DNA from: Paramyrothecium sp. XJ0827
Lineage: Eukaryota; Ascomycota; Sordariomycetes; Hypocreales; Stachybotryaceae
Assembly: GCA_020881915.1 (NCBI GenBank)
Contig: JAJFPB010000001.1
Span: 1,612,001-1,676,000 of the forward strand
DNA length: 64,000 nt
Direction: 5' to 3'
The notes under the pieces were generated by a model. That model was given only the letters and a program-made list of their open reading frames with translations, was not told where the DNA came from and ran no database searches. Shown piece after piece: positions 1 through 11,113 of the stretch (position 1 is its first letter; each line of letters begins with the position of its first letter). The position numbers were made by a program, and so were the translations under genes.

Positions 1-2053
1 CCTAGGCCTCCACCCCTTGATGACGAGGATGGAGCGAGCCATGCCAGGCATTTCAGAAACTCTTGTGGACCAAGTCACTACGCGTGCCGGCGGAGTGTTT
101 CTATGGGTGGTTCTGGTAGTCCGGAGTTTGGATCGAGGGCTTCAGAACTACATTACGGTAGAAGAACTGTTGGACGAGATTGAGAAGCTTCCCCCAGATC
201 TAGAGAAGCTATACGATCATATGCTGGGAGCAATGAACGAGTCGAACCGTCTACTTGGCTCCAAGTTTCTGCAACTCGTTCTGCGAAGTTTCGAGATCAG
301 CCCGAATTATCCCATGACACTCTTACAGCTCTCCTTTGCAGAAGAAGGAACCGACTACGCTGGCTGCCTGTCCTTGCCCATGGAGCCCTTGGGTAGCGAA
401 CAATGCGACTGGCGTTGCGAAGCTACCGAGGGTCGTATGCGGAGCCGCTGCTGCGGACTCATTGAGATACAGACAGCCACAGACGACCCCAAGGCCAATC
501 GAGGCGGGCAATATGTTGGCTTCTTGCACAGGACTGTGGTGGAATTTCTGCAAGCTGATGTAGTGTGGCCCAAGATTGTTTCCCTGACATCTGGTAGCAA
601 GTTCGATACAGACTTGGCACTTGTGAGCTCCAGCGTCAGTGAGCTGAAAGCAATGCCTGTTCAGCCTGAAATCAATTCTTCGTGCCGTACGTTGGCGAGA
701 ATGGCAAGGCTACTTAGTTATGAGACACATCTTGGCAAGTCGAACAAGGACGCTTTGCACCAGATCTACTTCCCAGAAATGAGGAGAGTCCTCGGCGACC
801 ATTGGCATAGTCCAGATCTATTTTCGACGCCATCGGAAGAGATCGGTCTAATCACAGAGTCATGTAAACAAGCATCCGACAAAATGAGACTATGTTTCGC
901 GCACAGAGCGACAATGTCTCTAGGAATGCAAGTGGAAGGCCAGTACCTATACAATACACTGCAGCAAGCATCGCTTTATACTGCCTCAGAACTATGCTCA
1001 GCTGCAGTTCGGCTCCTCCTGGTTTTCATTGGGGAGAAGAATACGCGCCTAAGGCTCAAGATGGCTCGCGTCCTTGTCACTGCTCCTATTCCTGCTAGTT
1101 GGCCTCTGTCTTTCCAAGACGAGGTAAACAAACTGTGGGACAATCGCTGGAAGAGTGCCATGCACAAAGCTGGTCCTGGATGGAGTCCTTGGGAGTTCAT
1201 TCTTCACTATTGTTTCTCCGCTCTTTATCACACCGAAGACGGAGTCTTCGATTTTGCGAATGCTTCGATGGTCAATACTTTCCTAAGAGTCATGCTGAGT
1301 ATCATGAACCGCGGAGTAGCCCCCGAAGAATCTATTAGAGTCGTTATGAGAGACAAGGCTAAAATGAAAGAATGCCGTGAGATATCTGGCTTAGCCGTGG
1401 TACGACCGTTCTTGAGGAAGGCATGGTCGAGCATTCCCAGAACCTCCGGCGACGAAGTCGATGAGATGGCAGGACTTGCAACGCAAATTGAGCAAGTTTT
1501 GACAGAAGGCAAGGCGGTTGAATGGGACAATGTACACACATACAAATGTGCACCGTCGCTTGCGCACAATGTACGGTCTTTGATGCGAGGGAGAGTCAGC
1601 AGCGAGGCAATCTCTTTCAGTAGCCCATTTGGAGAATTGGACCAGTCAGAATGGACAGATTGCGGGAGCCGACCATTTTCTCAAACGACAAAGGGGGGAC
1701 CGGCACATGGAATAGAATCAAAGTCACCTTGGCTTCAACACGGTGCACGGAAGACAAACTTGAGAGCATCCGTCGTGGGCGCTGTGCAATCCAAGCCCTC
1801 GCACATACCCGCGTTGCCCGCCTATTCACGAATGCAATGGTCCACGACGCCTCGGAGCCAGCGGATCAGACTGCTCAGCGCCGAAGAGCAGCTGCTGGTG
1901 ACTGACATGGCCCAACGCGAGCAAACGCCGCAGGAGAAGCGGCGGCTGCTGTACCTACTGTCGAAAAGACCATATGACCGCCAGAACGACATCATCGAAT
2001 GCACCAATGTGTTGAAGGAGGCGTTGAGTTCGGCGAATCCAACCGGCAACTGA
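1..2053 (+). CDS. NACHT-family (NLR-like) protein, C-terminal part; 5' end outside window
   Basis: The frame is open from base 2 to a TGA at 2051-2053 (about 683 residues), and there is no start inside the window, so this is the distal part of a larger gene. Near the beginning the protein has GGVFLWV followed by a leucine-rich helix and a PPDLEKLYDHML segment. That is the winged-helix region that follows the NTPase in fungal NACHT (STAND) proteins, which act as cytoplasmic receptors for non-self recognition and programmed cell death. GFLHRTVVEFL matches the HRTV motif shared by these proteins. The remaining 450 residues are helical and unannotated, with no ankyrin, WD40 or TPR repeats visible. 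The tail after about residue 530 is polar and probably disordered. The gene at the right edge has the same core. I infer the NTPase lies left of the window. Family call is firm; ligand and partner domain are unknown. Confidence 0.8.
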   Translation, partial: LGLHPLMTRMERAMPGISETLVDQVTTRAGGVFLWVVLVVRSLDRGLQNYITVEELLDEIEKLPPDLEKLYDHMLGAMNESNRLLGSKFLQLVLRSFEISPNYPMTLLQLSFAEEGTDYAGCLSLPMEPLGSEQCDWRCEATEGRMRSRCCGLIEIQTATDDPKANRGGQYVGFLHRTVVEFLQADVVWPKIVSLTSGSKFDTDLALVSSSVSELKAMPVQPEINSSCRTLARMARLLSYETHLGKSNKDALHQIYFPEMRRVLGDHWHSPDLFSTPSEEIGLITESCKQASDKMRLCFAHRATMSLGMQVEGQYLYNTLQQASLYTASELCSAAVRLLLVFIGEKNTRLRLKMARVLVTAPIPASWPLSFQDEVNKLWDNRWKSAMHKAGPGWSPWEFILHYCFSALYHTEDGVFDFANASMVNTFLRVMLSIMNRGVAPEESIRVVMRDKAKMKECREISGLAVVRPFLRKAWSSIPRTSGDEVDEMAGLATQIEQVLTEGKAVEWDNVHTYKCAPSLAHNVRSLMRGRVSSEAISFSSPFGELDQSEWTDCGSRPFSQTTKGGPAHGIESKSPWLQHGARKTNLRASVVGAVQSKPSHIPALPAYSRMQWSTTPRSQRIRLLSAEEQLLVTDMAQREQTPQEKRRLLYLLSKRPYDRQNDIIECTNVLKEALSSANPTGN

Positions 2054-2940
2054 TGAATGAACATATACGGGACAAGTTCTTGACGTCGTATGCATTTGCG
2101 GATTCTCATCTTCAACTCCATGATGATGATGTTCTGCTCCATATCTTTGCGGCATTGGCGGCTCTTTTCAGGGCCTAAGAGAACCAGGTCTTGGTGGACG
2201 GCAACTCTATGAGGAATGAGAGGCTTATTGGGACTCCTACTCCGAGCTTTTGTGATTATACGCAGGGCACACAAGATGCAAGGCACATCATCAAGTGACA
2301 CAAATGATTAGGGAATGGCTTGGATTTTTACTCATTTTCGATAGACCAGTTTTTGGCCTTATGCCCCACAGACAGTTCCTTCGTGCCCGCCGCCCGCCGC
2401 CGGCGAAACCGCGCGACTGATTGGCCGCTAACCCTCTCCACCATCACCAGCCGCTCTGCGCGGCGACCCAATGACGAAGGGTCGTTGTTCCATCGCACGC
2501 CGTATCTGGATGCGCACTCGAAGTGCTTGCATAATTCCGTCTGCAAATGCTAGAGTGACACGGCCGCGGGCCGTACTCTTCGGCCGCCGTCCGCCGTCCC
2601 GCCGTACACTGTTGTCAGAATGGCGAATAATGCTTGACCATTTGTCCTACGCCGCAGGCGTCCAACAGCTCTTTTTCTTATAAGAACTCGCATCGTTCTC
2701 ATTCTTTTGGTCTGATAAATGCGACTTGTATACTTGCATCATTCTCTTTGACAGTCAAGCGGACTGTTGGCAGCTATATCAAGACCAAGTGCGGATCCAG
2801 GCCTCAATATCAAGAAAGTATCGATATCCGGCGCTGTTGCTTCAACCTCTTCCCTCACTCGTCAAAACCTATCCTAACTTTGAGTGCAACCATTCTGGCC
2901 GTCTCCGGGAACACGACCCAGGGTTCTTTCACCATCCCTG
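2054..2940. other. Intergenic region; promoter of the urea amidolyase gene
   Basis: No gene is seen in these 887 bases. They hold two HGATAR sites (CGATAG at 2339-2344 and TGATAA at 2713-2718), the type of site bound by AreA/NIT2 GATA activators that control nitrogen catabolism. A TTATAAG box lies at 2678-2684. A perfect inverted repeat, ACGGCC-GCG-GGCCGT, lies at 2560-2574. Nitrogen control of the next gene is an inference from these sites and from what is known of the pathway. Confidence 0.5.
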
Positions 2941-5900
2941 ATGGCTCCCTCAGCAATTTCTGAAGTCCCCGTTCCTGGCCGCGCGGAAGCGACAGCCCGT
3001 GATGTGGTGGGCGAATCGGCGAAAAGAGAATACCCCTTGACTATTTCTGAATGGCGATCGTCACAGTCTGAATCCGACGGTGTTGAGCGCATATGCTCGT
3101 TGATCGATCTCGAGAAGCAGAGAAACTCCACGACCCGGGCGTGGATCTCGCTAGCCAGTCGAGATGAGGTCCTTCGCCAATTCGATGAGCTACGGAAGCT
3201 TGAAGGAGGTGGCAAACACCTCCCTCTGCGCGGTGTCCCCTTTGCAGTCAAGGACAACATCGAAGCCCAAGGTTTTCTTACGACTGCGGCGTGTCCTGCT
3301 TATAGCACCACGCCTGCCGCCAAGGATGCACCCGTCGTTGCGAATCTGAAGGCCGCCGGAGCCATTCTCATCGGCAAAACGAACCTGGACCAGTTTGCTA
3401 CAGGCTTGGTCGGCACAAGGTCGCCATATGGTGCTGTCCCTAACTCATTCGACCCTGCTCGAGTTAGCGGTGGGTCAAGCTCCGGAAGCGCAGTGGTCGT
3501 TGCGCGTGGCATTGTCCCATTCTCTCTTGGCACAGACACCGCTGGATCCGGTCGCGTGCCAGCTGGCTTGAACAACATTGTCGGATTGAAACCCACTCGC
3601 GGAGCGCTGAGCGCAAGGGCCGTGGTCCCAGCTTGTCGAACGCTGGACTGCGTCTCCATCTTTGCGTTGACAGTAGAAGATGCGGAGACTGTCCTCTCTG
3701 CCGCCGAAGCTTTCGACCCTGAGGATGCCTACTCTCGCGCACGCCCTGATCCAGCCACAAAGCAAACGGAATCCGGGCTTGGGAGTCGGCTATCAGATGA
3801 TGACAGTCAACCCAACCTCGCGATATGTGCGGAGCCCGACTGGTTTGGGCGTGACGACCACTATCCTGCGTATGAGCTTGCGTTAGAGAAGGCCAAACGT
3901 CTTGGGTGGAAACTCACGCCCGTGGACTTTACACAACTCTTTTCCCTTGCCCAGTTACTCTATGAAGGTCCCTGGGTGGCCGAGCGGTACGCGGCAGTCC
4001 AACAGTTCATTGAGCAAACACCTGCCGAGGACATGGATCCAGTCGTACGGGGAATCATCACCAAAGCAACAAGCTTTTCGGCTGCTGACACATTCGCCGG
4101 CGAGTATCAGCGCCAGGACCTTACGCGTCAAATACAAATTGCCTTCAAGGATTTCGATGGGCTTCTTGTGCCTACTTCTCCAACATTCCCAACGCTGGAA
4201 CAGATCTCTCAGAACCCAGTCAAGGAGAACTCTCTCTTGGGAACATACACCAACTTTGTCAACTTCCTCGATTGGAGCGCCTTGGCTCTCCCTGCCGGTT
4301 TCAGGCCCGACGGACTACCTTTTGGCGTGACCTTGGTGGCGAACAAATGGGCCGAGCCGACATTGATGAGATGGGCTAGGCAGTGGTTTGATGGGGAGAA
4401 ACGCCGTTTAGGAGCAACCGAGGTATTTGCATCTGAGACGAAGCCATCCTCAAGAGACGCGACTGCCCCAACTTCTAGCGCAGACTTCTTTCCAGTCGCC
4501 GTGGTTGGTGCCCACTTGAAGGGATTCCCACTGAATAAAGATCTTGTGTCTCGTGGCGCCATCTATGAATCAACTACAACAACTTCCGACCGTTACAGGT
4601 TGTATGCGCTCAACACAACTTCAGGGCCTAAGAAACCAGGCCTCAGAAGAGTGTCTGCCGATGAAGATGGTAGTCAGATTGAGGTTGAAGTCTGGCTCTT
4701 ACCCCGTATATCATTGGGCAGTTTCATGCAGACGATCCCGTCCCCTCTCGGTATCGGCTCCCTGGAGCTTCAAAATGGACGTTGGGTTCACGGGTTCATT
4801 TGTGAACCTTTTGGCCTCAAAGGTGCAACAGACGTTACACGTTTTGGGGGCTGGAGGGCATATAACCAACAGGGCGACGCGACTAAGGGCAGCGTAGACG
4901 GAGCCTCCGTTTGCGAAAAGGAACATCCCAAATCCGTCAAGACAATTTTAGTTGCTAATCGTGGAGAGATTGCCGTGCGCATCATTCGCACACTTCGGGA
5001 AATGGGTCTACGAACCGTTGCCATTTATGCAGACAATGACATTCAGGCGCCTCATGTTAAAAGTGCGGATGTTGCTCTGCAGCTGCCCGGAAATACTATT
5101 ACAGAAACCTACTTGAACGGCAATGAGATCATCAAGTTGGCCAAAGGGGCCTCAGTGGATGCTATTATACCTGGGTACGGCTTCCTATCAGAGAACGCCG
5201 ACTTTGCAACCCAGGTGGAAGAATCGGGGATGGTTTGGATTGGCCCGACACCACGCCAGATGTCGGATTTGGGCTTGAAACACCATGCTCGTGCTATTGC
5301 CATGGCCGCGGGCGTGCCAACTGTCCCTGGATCAGACAAGCTGCTCCAGTCCGTGGAAGAGGCCCGAGCTGAAGCCGAACGAATCGGGTTTCCGCTTATG
5401 ATCAAGAGCACTGCTGGTGGAGGCGGCATTGGGTTACGACAGTGCCACAATTTGGACAGCCTGGACGAAGCCTTCCACAGCGTGCAGAGATTAGCGCAGG
5501 CAAACTTTGGCGACAGCGGTGTTTTCCTCGAAAGATTCGTGGAAAACGCCCGGCACATCGAGGTTCAAATTCTCGGTGACGGCAATGGCCGCGTCGTGGC
5601 CGTAGGGGAGCGGGACTGCTCACTTCAACGGCGCCACCAAAAGGTTGTTGAAGAAAGCCCGGCTTTTGCAGTACCATCGGAAGTTCGAGCGGGAATGAGA
5701 GATGCCGCTGTTCGACTGGCTTCGAGCGTAAAGTACCGCAACGTCGGCACGGTAGAGTTCATCTATGACAAAGACTCGCACGACTTCTACTTCCTGGAGG
5801 TCAACACCCGCCTTCAGGTGGAGCATCCCATCACTGAAGCAGTGTCTGGTCTTGACCTTGTCGAATGCATGGTGAAGATTGCACGGGGGGATGGCGAGCA

Positions 5901-8603
5901 TTTGTTCTCAAGCTCTTCTCACGAAGTCGCGGTCTCTGGAGCTTCCATTGAGGTTCGCGTCTATGCCGAGAGTCCCTTGCAAAGCTTTCGGCCATGCACT
6001 GGCAAGATAACACACCTCAAGTTTCCCGAGTATCTTCGCGTAGATACCTGGATAGAGGTTGGTACAAATGTGACGACAGCGTACGATCCCATGCTGGCCA
6101 AGCTCATTGCGACCGGGCGTGACCGGCGAGAAGCGCTAGAATACCTGGCCAAGGGCCTTAGGGAGACGGTGATTGAGGGAGTGCAATCGAATCTGGAGTA
6201 TTTACGCCAGATCACAACGTGGTCAATCTTCGAATCTGGTGACTATACTACAAAATCTCTGGACGCTTTTCGAATAGCATCATCTTCTTTTGAGGTTGTT
6301 GAACCAGGCACAGCAACGACGATCCAAGACTTCCCTGGTCGAACTGGCTACTGGCATGTAGGTATTCCACCCTCAGGCCCGATGGATGACATTTCCTTCC
6401 GCCTAGCCAATAAGTTGGTCGGCAATGGGCAGGATGCAGCAGCGCTTGAGTGTACCATCCAGGGGCCTGCTCTCCAGTTTCACCGTAACGCCGTAGTTGC
6501 AGTGACCGGAGCTGATGTCTTGACTACTATCAATGACGCCGTCGCACCTCACAACCAAGCCTTTGAGGTAGAAGCCGGCCAAGTCCTCCGTGTTGGCGCC
6601 CTGTCCAATGGCTACAGAGCCTATGTGGCCATCCAAGGAGGAATAATGGTACCTAAAGTGATGGGAAGTCGCGCAACCTTCGAGATGGGCAAGCTCGGAG
6701 GGCTCTCCGGACACAAACTACGCCGGGGTGACTTGATACCGCTTGGAGCTTCACACGCCAGAACTATGAAGCATGAGTTTCGCGTGGCTCCCGCAGTTCC
6801 ACTGCCGCGCCAACCAAGGGCGCAGTGGACTATAGGAGTGATCCCCGGCCCCCATGGAGCACCCGATTATTTCACAGATGAGGGCCTTCAGGCTCTGTTC
6901 GATGGGCAGTGGCGGGTGCACCATAACAGCAATAGATGCGGCATTCGTCTGACTGGTCCGAAGCCCCAGTGGACTCGCCAGACCGGAGGCGCTGCAGGCT
7001 TGCATCCATCCAACATTCACGACAGTCCTTACTCTATTGGAAGCGTTAGCTTTACAGGTGATGAGGCAGTCGTCCTAACGTGCGACGGTCCCAGCTTGGG
7101 TGGCTTCGTGGTATTCTGTGTTGTTGCCTCTTCCGAGATGTGGAAGCTCGGCCAAGCACGTCCTGGTGATAGCATCCACTTTGTGCCCATGAGCGTCGAA
7201 GCAGCCCTTGCGCTCGAAGCTCAAGTCAGTCAAGCTATTGACACTCTGACAGCCATACCTATGCTTGGCGCATCTGAAGAGCAACTCTCCGTTGCTGTGG
7301 AAAGCTCAAAAGCTACGCACATCAACTCCAACGGGCTGGCAATCGTAGCAAGACAAGCTGGCGACCGCGCAATACTCCTTGAATTCGGTGATAATGACGA
7401 CTTTTCCCTGCGCCAGAGCTTCCATATCCAAGCTTTCTGTGAGCACCACCGACAGCAACCACTTCCTGGTATTGAAAGCCTAACGCCAGGCGTGCGCACT
7501 TTGCATGTTTTATATGCAAGTGGACTGACACCCAGCGAGGTTCTTACACGTTTAGCGCAACATGCAGAGTCCTGTATTTTCACGAGCCGCCTGCCTTCAA
7601 GGACAATCCAACTTCCCCTGGCCTTCAATGATAGTGTCAGCAGGGCTGCTATCGAGCGCTACGCTGCCACAATTCGAGCTGATGCACCTTGGCTTCCGAG
7701 TAACATCAAATTCCTGGAGGAGTTGAACGGGGTGGGGGACATTTCTTCCAATCTTTACGATGCTACGTTCTTGGTGCTTGGGCTGGGAGATGTATATCTC
7801 GGTTCGCCCTGCGCCGTGCCACTTGATCCAAGGCACAGGCTCTTCGGGACAAAATATAACCCTTCGAGATCGTATACGCCGCGTGGGTCCGTTGGCATCG
7901 GTGGCCAGTACATGTGCATCTATGCGACGGACTCGCCTGGCGGGTACCAGCTGGTCGGTCGTACGGTGGATATCTGGGAACCGAGAGTCCTCCAGACAGA
8001 AGGGTCGGTGAATCAAAATGGGCCATCTGCTGAAGTCCCAGCTGTAAATCCTTGGCTGTTCAAGGTGTTTGACCGCATCACATTCTATACCGTGACGGAG
8101 TCTGAACTTGATTCTCGTCCCTTGTCTGAGCTCGTCCAAGTCACGGAAGGCGAGCTCGACTTGGAGGAGTATGAATCTTGGATGCAGCAGAAGTCTGAGG
8201 AGATTGCGGTAGTATCAAAGCAACGGGCGGAGTCGATTGCCAAAGTTCCATTCCTGGAGGAACTCGTGCAGCCCTATCGCCCGGCAACACAAGATGCCGA
8301 CGCATGTACGAGGCTCGAAAGCAGCGGAGAGAAAATCAAGGCCATGATGCCAGGAAAGTGCTACAAGTGCGCAGTTAAGGAGGGTGACAGAGTTGAAAAA
8401 GATGCTATTCTGGTAAGTACGCCCGCGATGACGGTTTCTGGATGCTGGACTGACGAATCTAGATGTGGATTGAATCGAGCAAAATGGAAGTTGAGATAAG
8501 AAGCCCTGTGGGGGGCATCTGTACGGCAGTTGTGGCCAAGACGGGTGACATCATTGATGTTGATGATGTTTTGGTCGTTATTGCGTCGGAATTTCCTCGC
8601 TGA
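2941..8603 (+). CDS. DUR1,2: Urea amidolyase (urea carboxylase / allophanate hydrolase)
   Basis: Exons 2941-8412 and 8463-8603 encode 1870 residues. The enzyme carboxylates urea to allophanate using ATP and biotin, then hydrolyses allophanate to ammonia and CO2 in the cytosol, so urea can serve as a nitrogen source. The amidase half (about 80-500) shows Lys104 in FAVKDN, the GGSSSGSA serine loop (177-184) and Ser203 in DTAGSGR. The biotin carboxylase starts near 667 (ILVANRGEIAVRIIRTL). The KipI/KipA-like carboxyltransferase starts near 1118 (GTATTIQDFPGRTGYW). A biotinyl domain ends the protein. The 50-base intron 8413-8462 splits that domain. Splicing restores WIESSKMEVE with the biotin lysine at 1831, while unspliced reading stops at once. 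ATG 2941 is the first ATG in frame; upstream there is only a GTG. The length fits yeast Dur1,2 (about 1835). Confidence 0.97.
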
Positions 8604-9200
8604 GAAGTTGTTGATAGCCCGGCGTTATGGGCAAAGGCGTTGGGGTTACGGATGTAGTACTGCGAATCGCACTAGACAAGGCCGAGTAGCCGTCTACTAA
8701 AGCAGCATGATTGGTTTTTTCTTTGAACGCATTGAATATCACCTGGTGTACAGATATAATAAATCCAAGCCCATAATGATCGTCAATGCATCCATCCATG
8801 ACCTGCACGCCACCCTTTCTGCGACGCTGGGGACGTGCGCCGACAACAGCCCGGCCCCAGCAGACTCGGATAGGACGAGCTCTCTTCGTGGAAGGAGAAG
8901 ACGGTGAGGGTTGCGGCAGGCCTGCAAGGCAAGTTTCCCACCAGACCTGCGAGGCACCAGCGGGGGTCAAAGAAGCTCCTCAACCAATGAGGCATCGCCG
9001 CCGCGGCGGGCGGTGCTAGGCACGGCAGACATGACCGGACAGGGGTGGGAGCGTTGTGAATCGAGCAAAGTCATCTACTTCTCCAGAAGTGGACCTAACT
9101 AAGGTAAGGTACCTGCCAGAAGTCACCGTGGTGTGGGTAGGCTTGTGTTTCTTCCCTATCACCACCCCCCCCAACGTGTATGAGCATGTCGGACAAGCTA

Positions 9201-9271
9201 TCCATACGCCCCGGTCCCTAGTGAACAAGCAGCTGCATCCATACGGCCCTGCCCTTGGTGAACAAGCAGCT
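9201..9271. repeat. Two-copy tandem repeat, 37-base period
   Basis: TCCATACG begins both copies (9201 and 9238), and GTGAACAAGCAGCT ends both (9221-9234 and 9258-9271). A second pair, AACGTGCAGCTC, follows at 9279-9290 and 9309-9320. These are non-coding and probably arose by local slippage. Confidence 0.8.
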
Positions 9272-9653
9272 AGACCTCAACGTGCAGCTCAGCTAACGTC
9301 GCCTATCGAACGTGCAGCTCGACTTCTTTTCTTTCTTTTTTCTTCCTCCTTTTCCTCCTCTCCCTCCTCGAGCCTCAATATGCAGTTTGTATCGAGTCTT
9401 CGTCTCTCATTGGCTCACATTTGATCTGAGCAACCTTTCCCTGCCATGCAGCTTTGTGGCTCCAGTAATAAAGTTATATTTTTATTAATAAAAAACGGTA
9501 GTGCAATCGCTTCTGCCGGTGTCCTGCTCCCGCAGCAGGAGGCTTCGCTTCTGTCTGTGATCATCTGGTGGTTGTGAGCCCAGCCAGCCAGTGCCGTGCT
9601 TGTGTCGGGGAGTTCTCCTCAACCAAGTTATCTGCAACTGTCCCGGGTGTCAA

Positions 9654-9681
9654 GGCAACTGGTGTTAGGCAACTGGTGTTG
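9654..9681. repeat. Two-copy tandem repeat, 14-base period
   Basis: GGCAACTGGTGTT occurs twice head to tail, at 9654 and 9668, and only the 14th base differs. Non-coding. Confidence 0.85.
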
Positions 9682-10299
9682 ATTCGTTGACAGTCGACAT
9701 GGGTTCTCGGCAGCAAGGCAAGGCAAGACGAGGGAGGATAGGAGGATATATCCTGCCAGCTGCAGACGGTCCAACCCACCACTGACACTCCATTCCATTC
9801 CGACCCGGCCTGCGCCATGCTATACCACACTCAGGAAATCAGTCGCCGTTCACAAGCATAAAGCTCCGTCATTTCCACTTTTCAACTCCTCTCGCAGTCA
9901 TGTTTGCACCCGCAGCTCTCAGCCTGTGCACCCCGTTGCCTTACACTTTCACAACGAACACTGTGCCTGTCGCCCTCCTCTATCTCTTTGCCGCAAACCT
10001 CTCCACCCATGCGACTGCACGAGGCCGTCATGCCTGCTAAATTACCTTCTTGGCAGCAGAAAGCTCTAGAGAATGGGAGAACACCTCTCCCTGACGCTCC
10101 AGGGCAGCGCCCGTGGCTCGGAACTGGAGTCAAGATCCCACGATGGGGTGCTGGGGCGATGATAGCAGCAAAGGTCCGTTATCGTCATATCATAACATCG
10201 TAAATGGACTTTCAACTCACCATCTAATAGAAATGTTCCAGGGAGGCAGAGAATTCCTCGACCATATCGAATCATCCCATCAACTCCGTCACGATCATC

Positions 10300-10687
10300 A
10301 TGGAAGACCCGAGCCGTAGCAAAGTATGTCAGTCCTTACGCCTCACCCACTCCACCCCTCATCACCATGGATATACGAACTTAACAGTTTTAACGCAGCC
10401 AAGTCATCGAGACCACTGGTCAAATCAGGAAATCCAAGACCTCCTAGACATGAAGGCCAAGAACCGTCCAAAAAGTGAGATCAGGGTATGTGCCTCTTCT
10501 CCTTTGCGTCTAAACGGCTCTTGGCTCAGCCTTGTGACGGCATCTGGCTGACATCCAGCTCCAGCAACGCTTTTATTACCGCTCTCCTCGCGCCATCACT
10601 CTGGCCGCCTGGAAGCACAGAAACGCAACGAGAACGACGAGGACGAAAGACAAGAGCGCCGCGAGCGAAAGGTTTACATCATTGTAA
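10300..10687 (+). CDS. Possible small Myb/SANT-like protein (79 aa, tentative)
   Basis: Three short exons join in one phase: 10300-10323, 10399-10485 and 10559-10687. Both introns (75 and 73 bases) begin GTATGT and end CAG. The joined product starts MEDPSRSK. It then has HWSNQEIQDLLDMKAKN, a helix like the first Myb/SANT helix with its tryptophan, and next PKSEI. It ends with RFYYRSPRAITLAAWKHR, which resembles the second and third (recognition) helices with an aromatic/Trp pair. The tail is basic (RTTRTKDK). If real, it would be a small nuclear DNA-binding or chromatin protein. The N-terminus is uncertain, because an upstream exon starting at 10009 could be joined in frame. The TAA at 10685 overlaps a GTAAGT donor, so further exons are also possible. 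The call rests on splice phase and motif shape only. Confidence 0.4.
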
Positions 10688-11113
10688 GTTGGATTTGTGG
10701 AGTACGTCTGCGTTGATGAGAGCCATGGCCACAGTCTCATCGAACCTTGACACGAAGGAACACCCAATAGGAGGGGCATAGAATACATGATGCAAGGAGT
10801 ATATACGAAGGCACCGAGCACGAGCCCGTCTACCATACTCATAACACGTCAAAAGGTCGAACATAGGGTGGCGAGGGAGTTGGATAGGAGAGTAAGGTGC
10901 GTGGAACTGTTTGTACTACCATAGTTTTGTTATTATCACGAAGGAAGAAACCATTTTCACGCACGCAACAGAACCAGGGCTGCTGGAAAAGCTTCATGTT
11001 ATGATTCTACTCGGACAGTAACTGCACATCCGCACAACTGCTTGTATGTACCATGGGATTATATACTACTCCTCACGCGACCACCCCACACGTGCGCTCA
11101 CTTGCTCATTCAC
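10688..11113. other. Intergenic region, 3' side of the GH74 gene
   Basis: These 426 bases lie between a tentative plus-strand gene and the end of the convergent GH74 gene. Nothing is recognised beyond probable 3' untranslated sequence. Confidence 0.5.

Larger units (their letters stand above)
8604..10299. other. Intergenic region with short tandem repeats
   Basis: No convincing gene is seen in these 1.7 kb. Contents are an imperfect 37-base tandem duplication (9201-9271), a 14-base tandem duplication (9654-9681), a pyrimidine-rich tract (about 9321-9372), an AT-rich patch (9465-9497) and one GGTACC site (9108-9113). An open frame from ATG 10009 to about 10173 could be an upstream exon of the small gene that follows, but its donor would be the poor GTCCGT, so it is not called. 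Confidence 0.4.

Noticed and set aside
1822..2301. A 159-codon minus-strand frame at the end of the left NACHT gene
   Set aside because: It overlaps real coding sequence and has no recognisable domain. It is rich in Ser/Arg/Cys as expected of a shadow.
2884..2940. A longer N-terminus for the urea amidolyase
   Set aside because: It would begin at GTG, and the first ATG in frame is 2941, where the conserved sequence can start.
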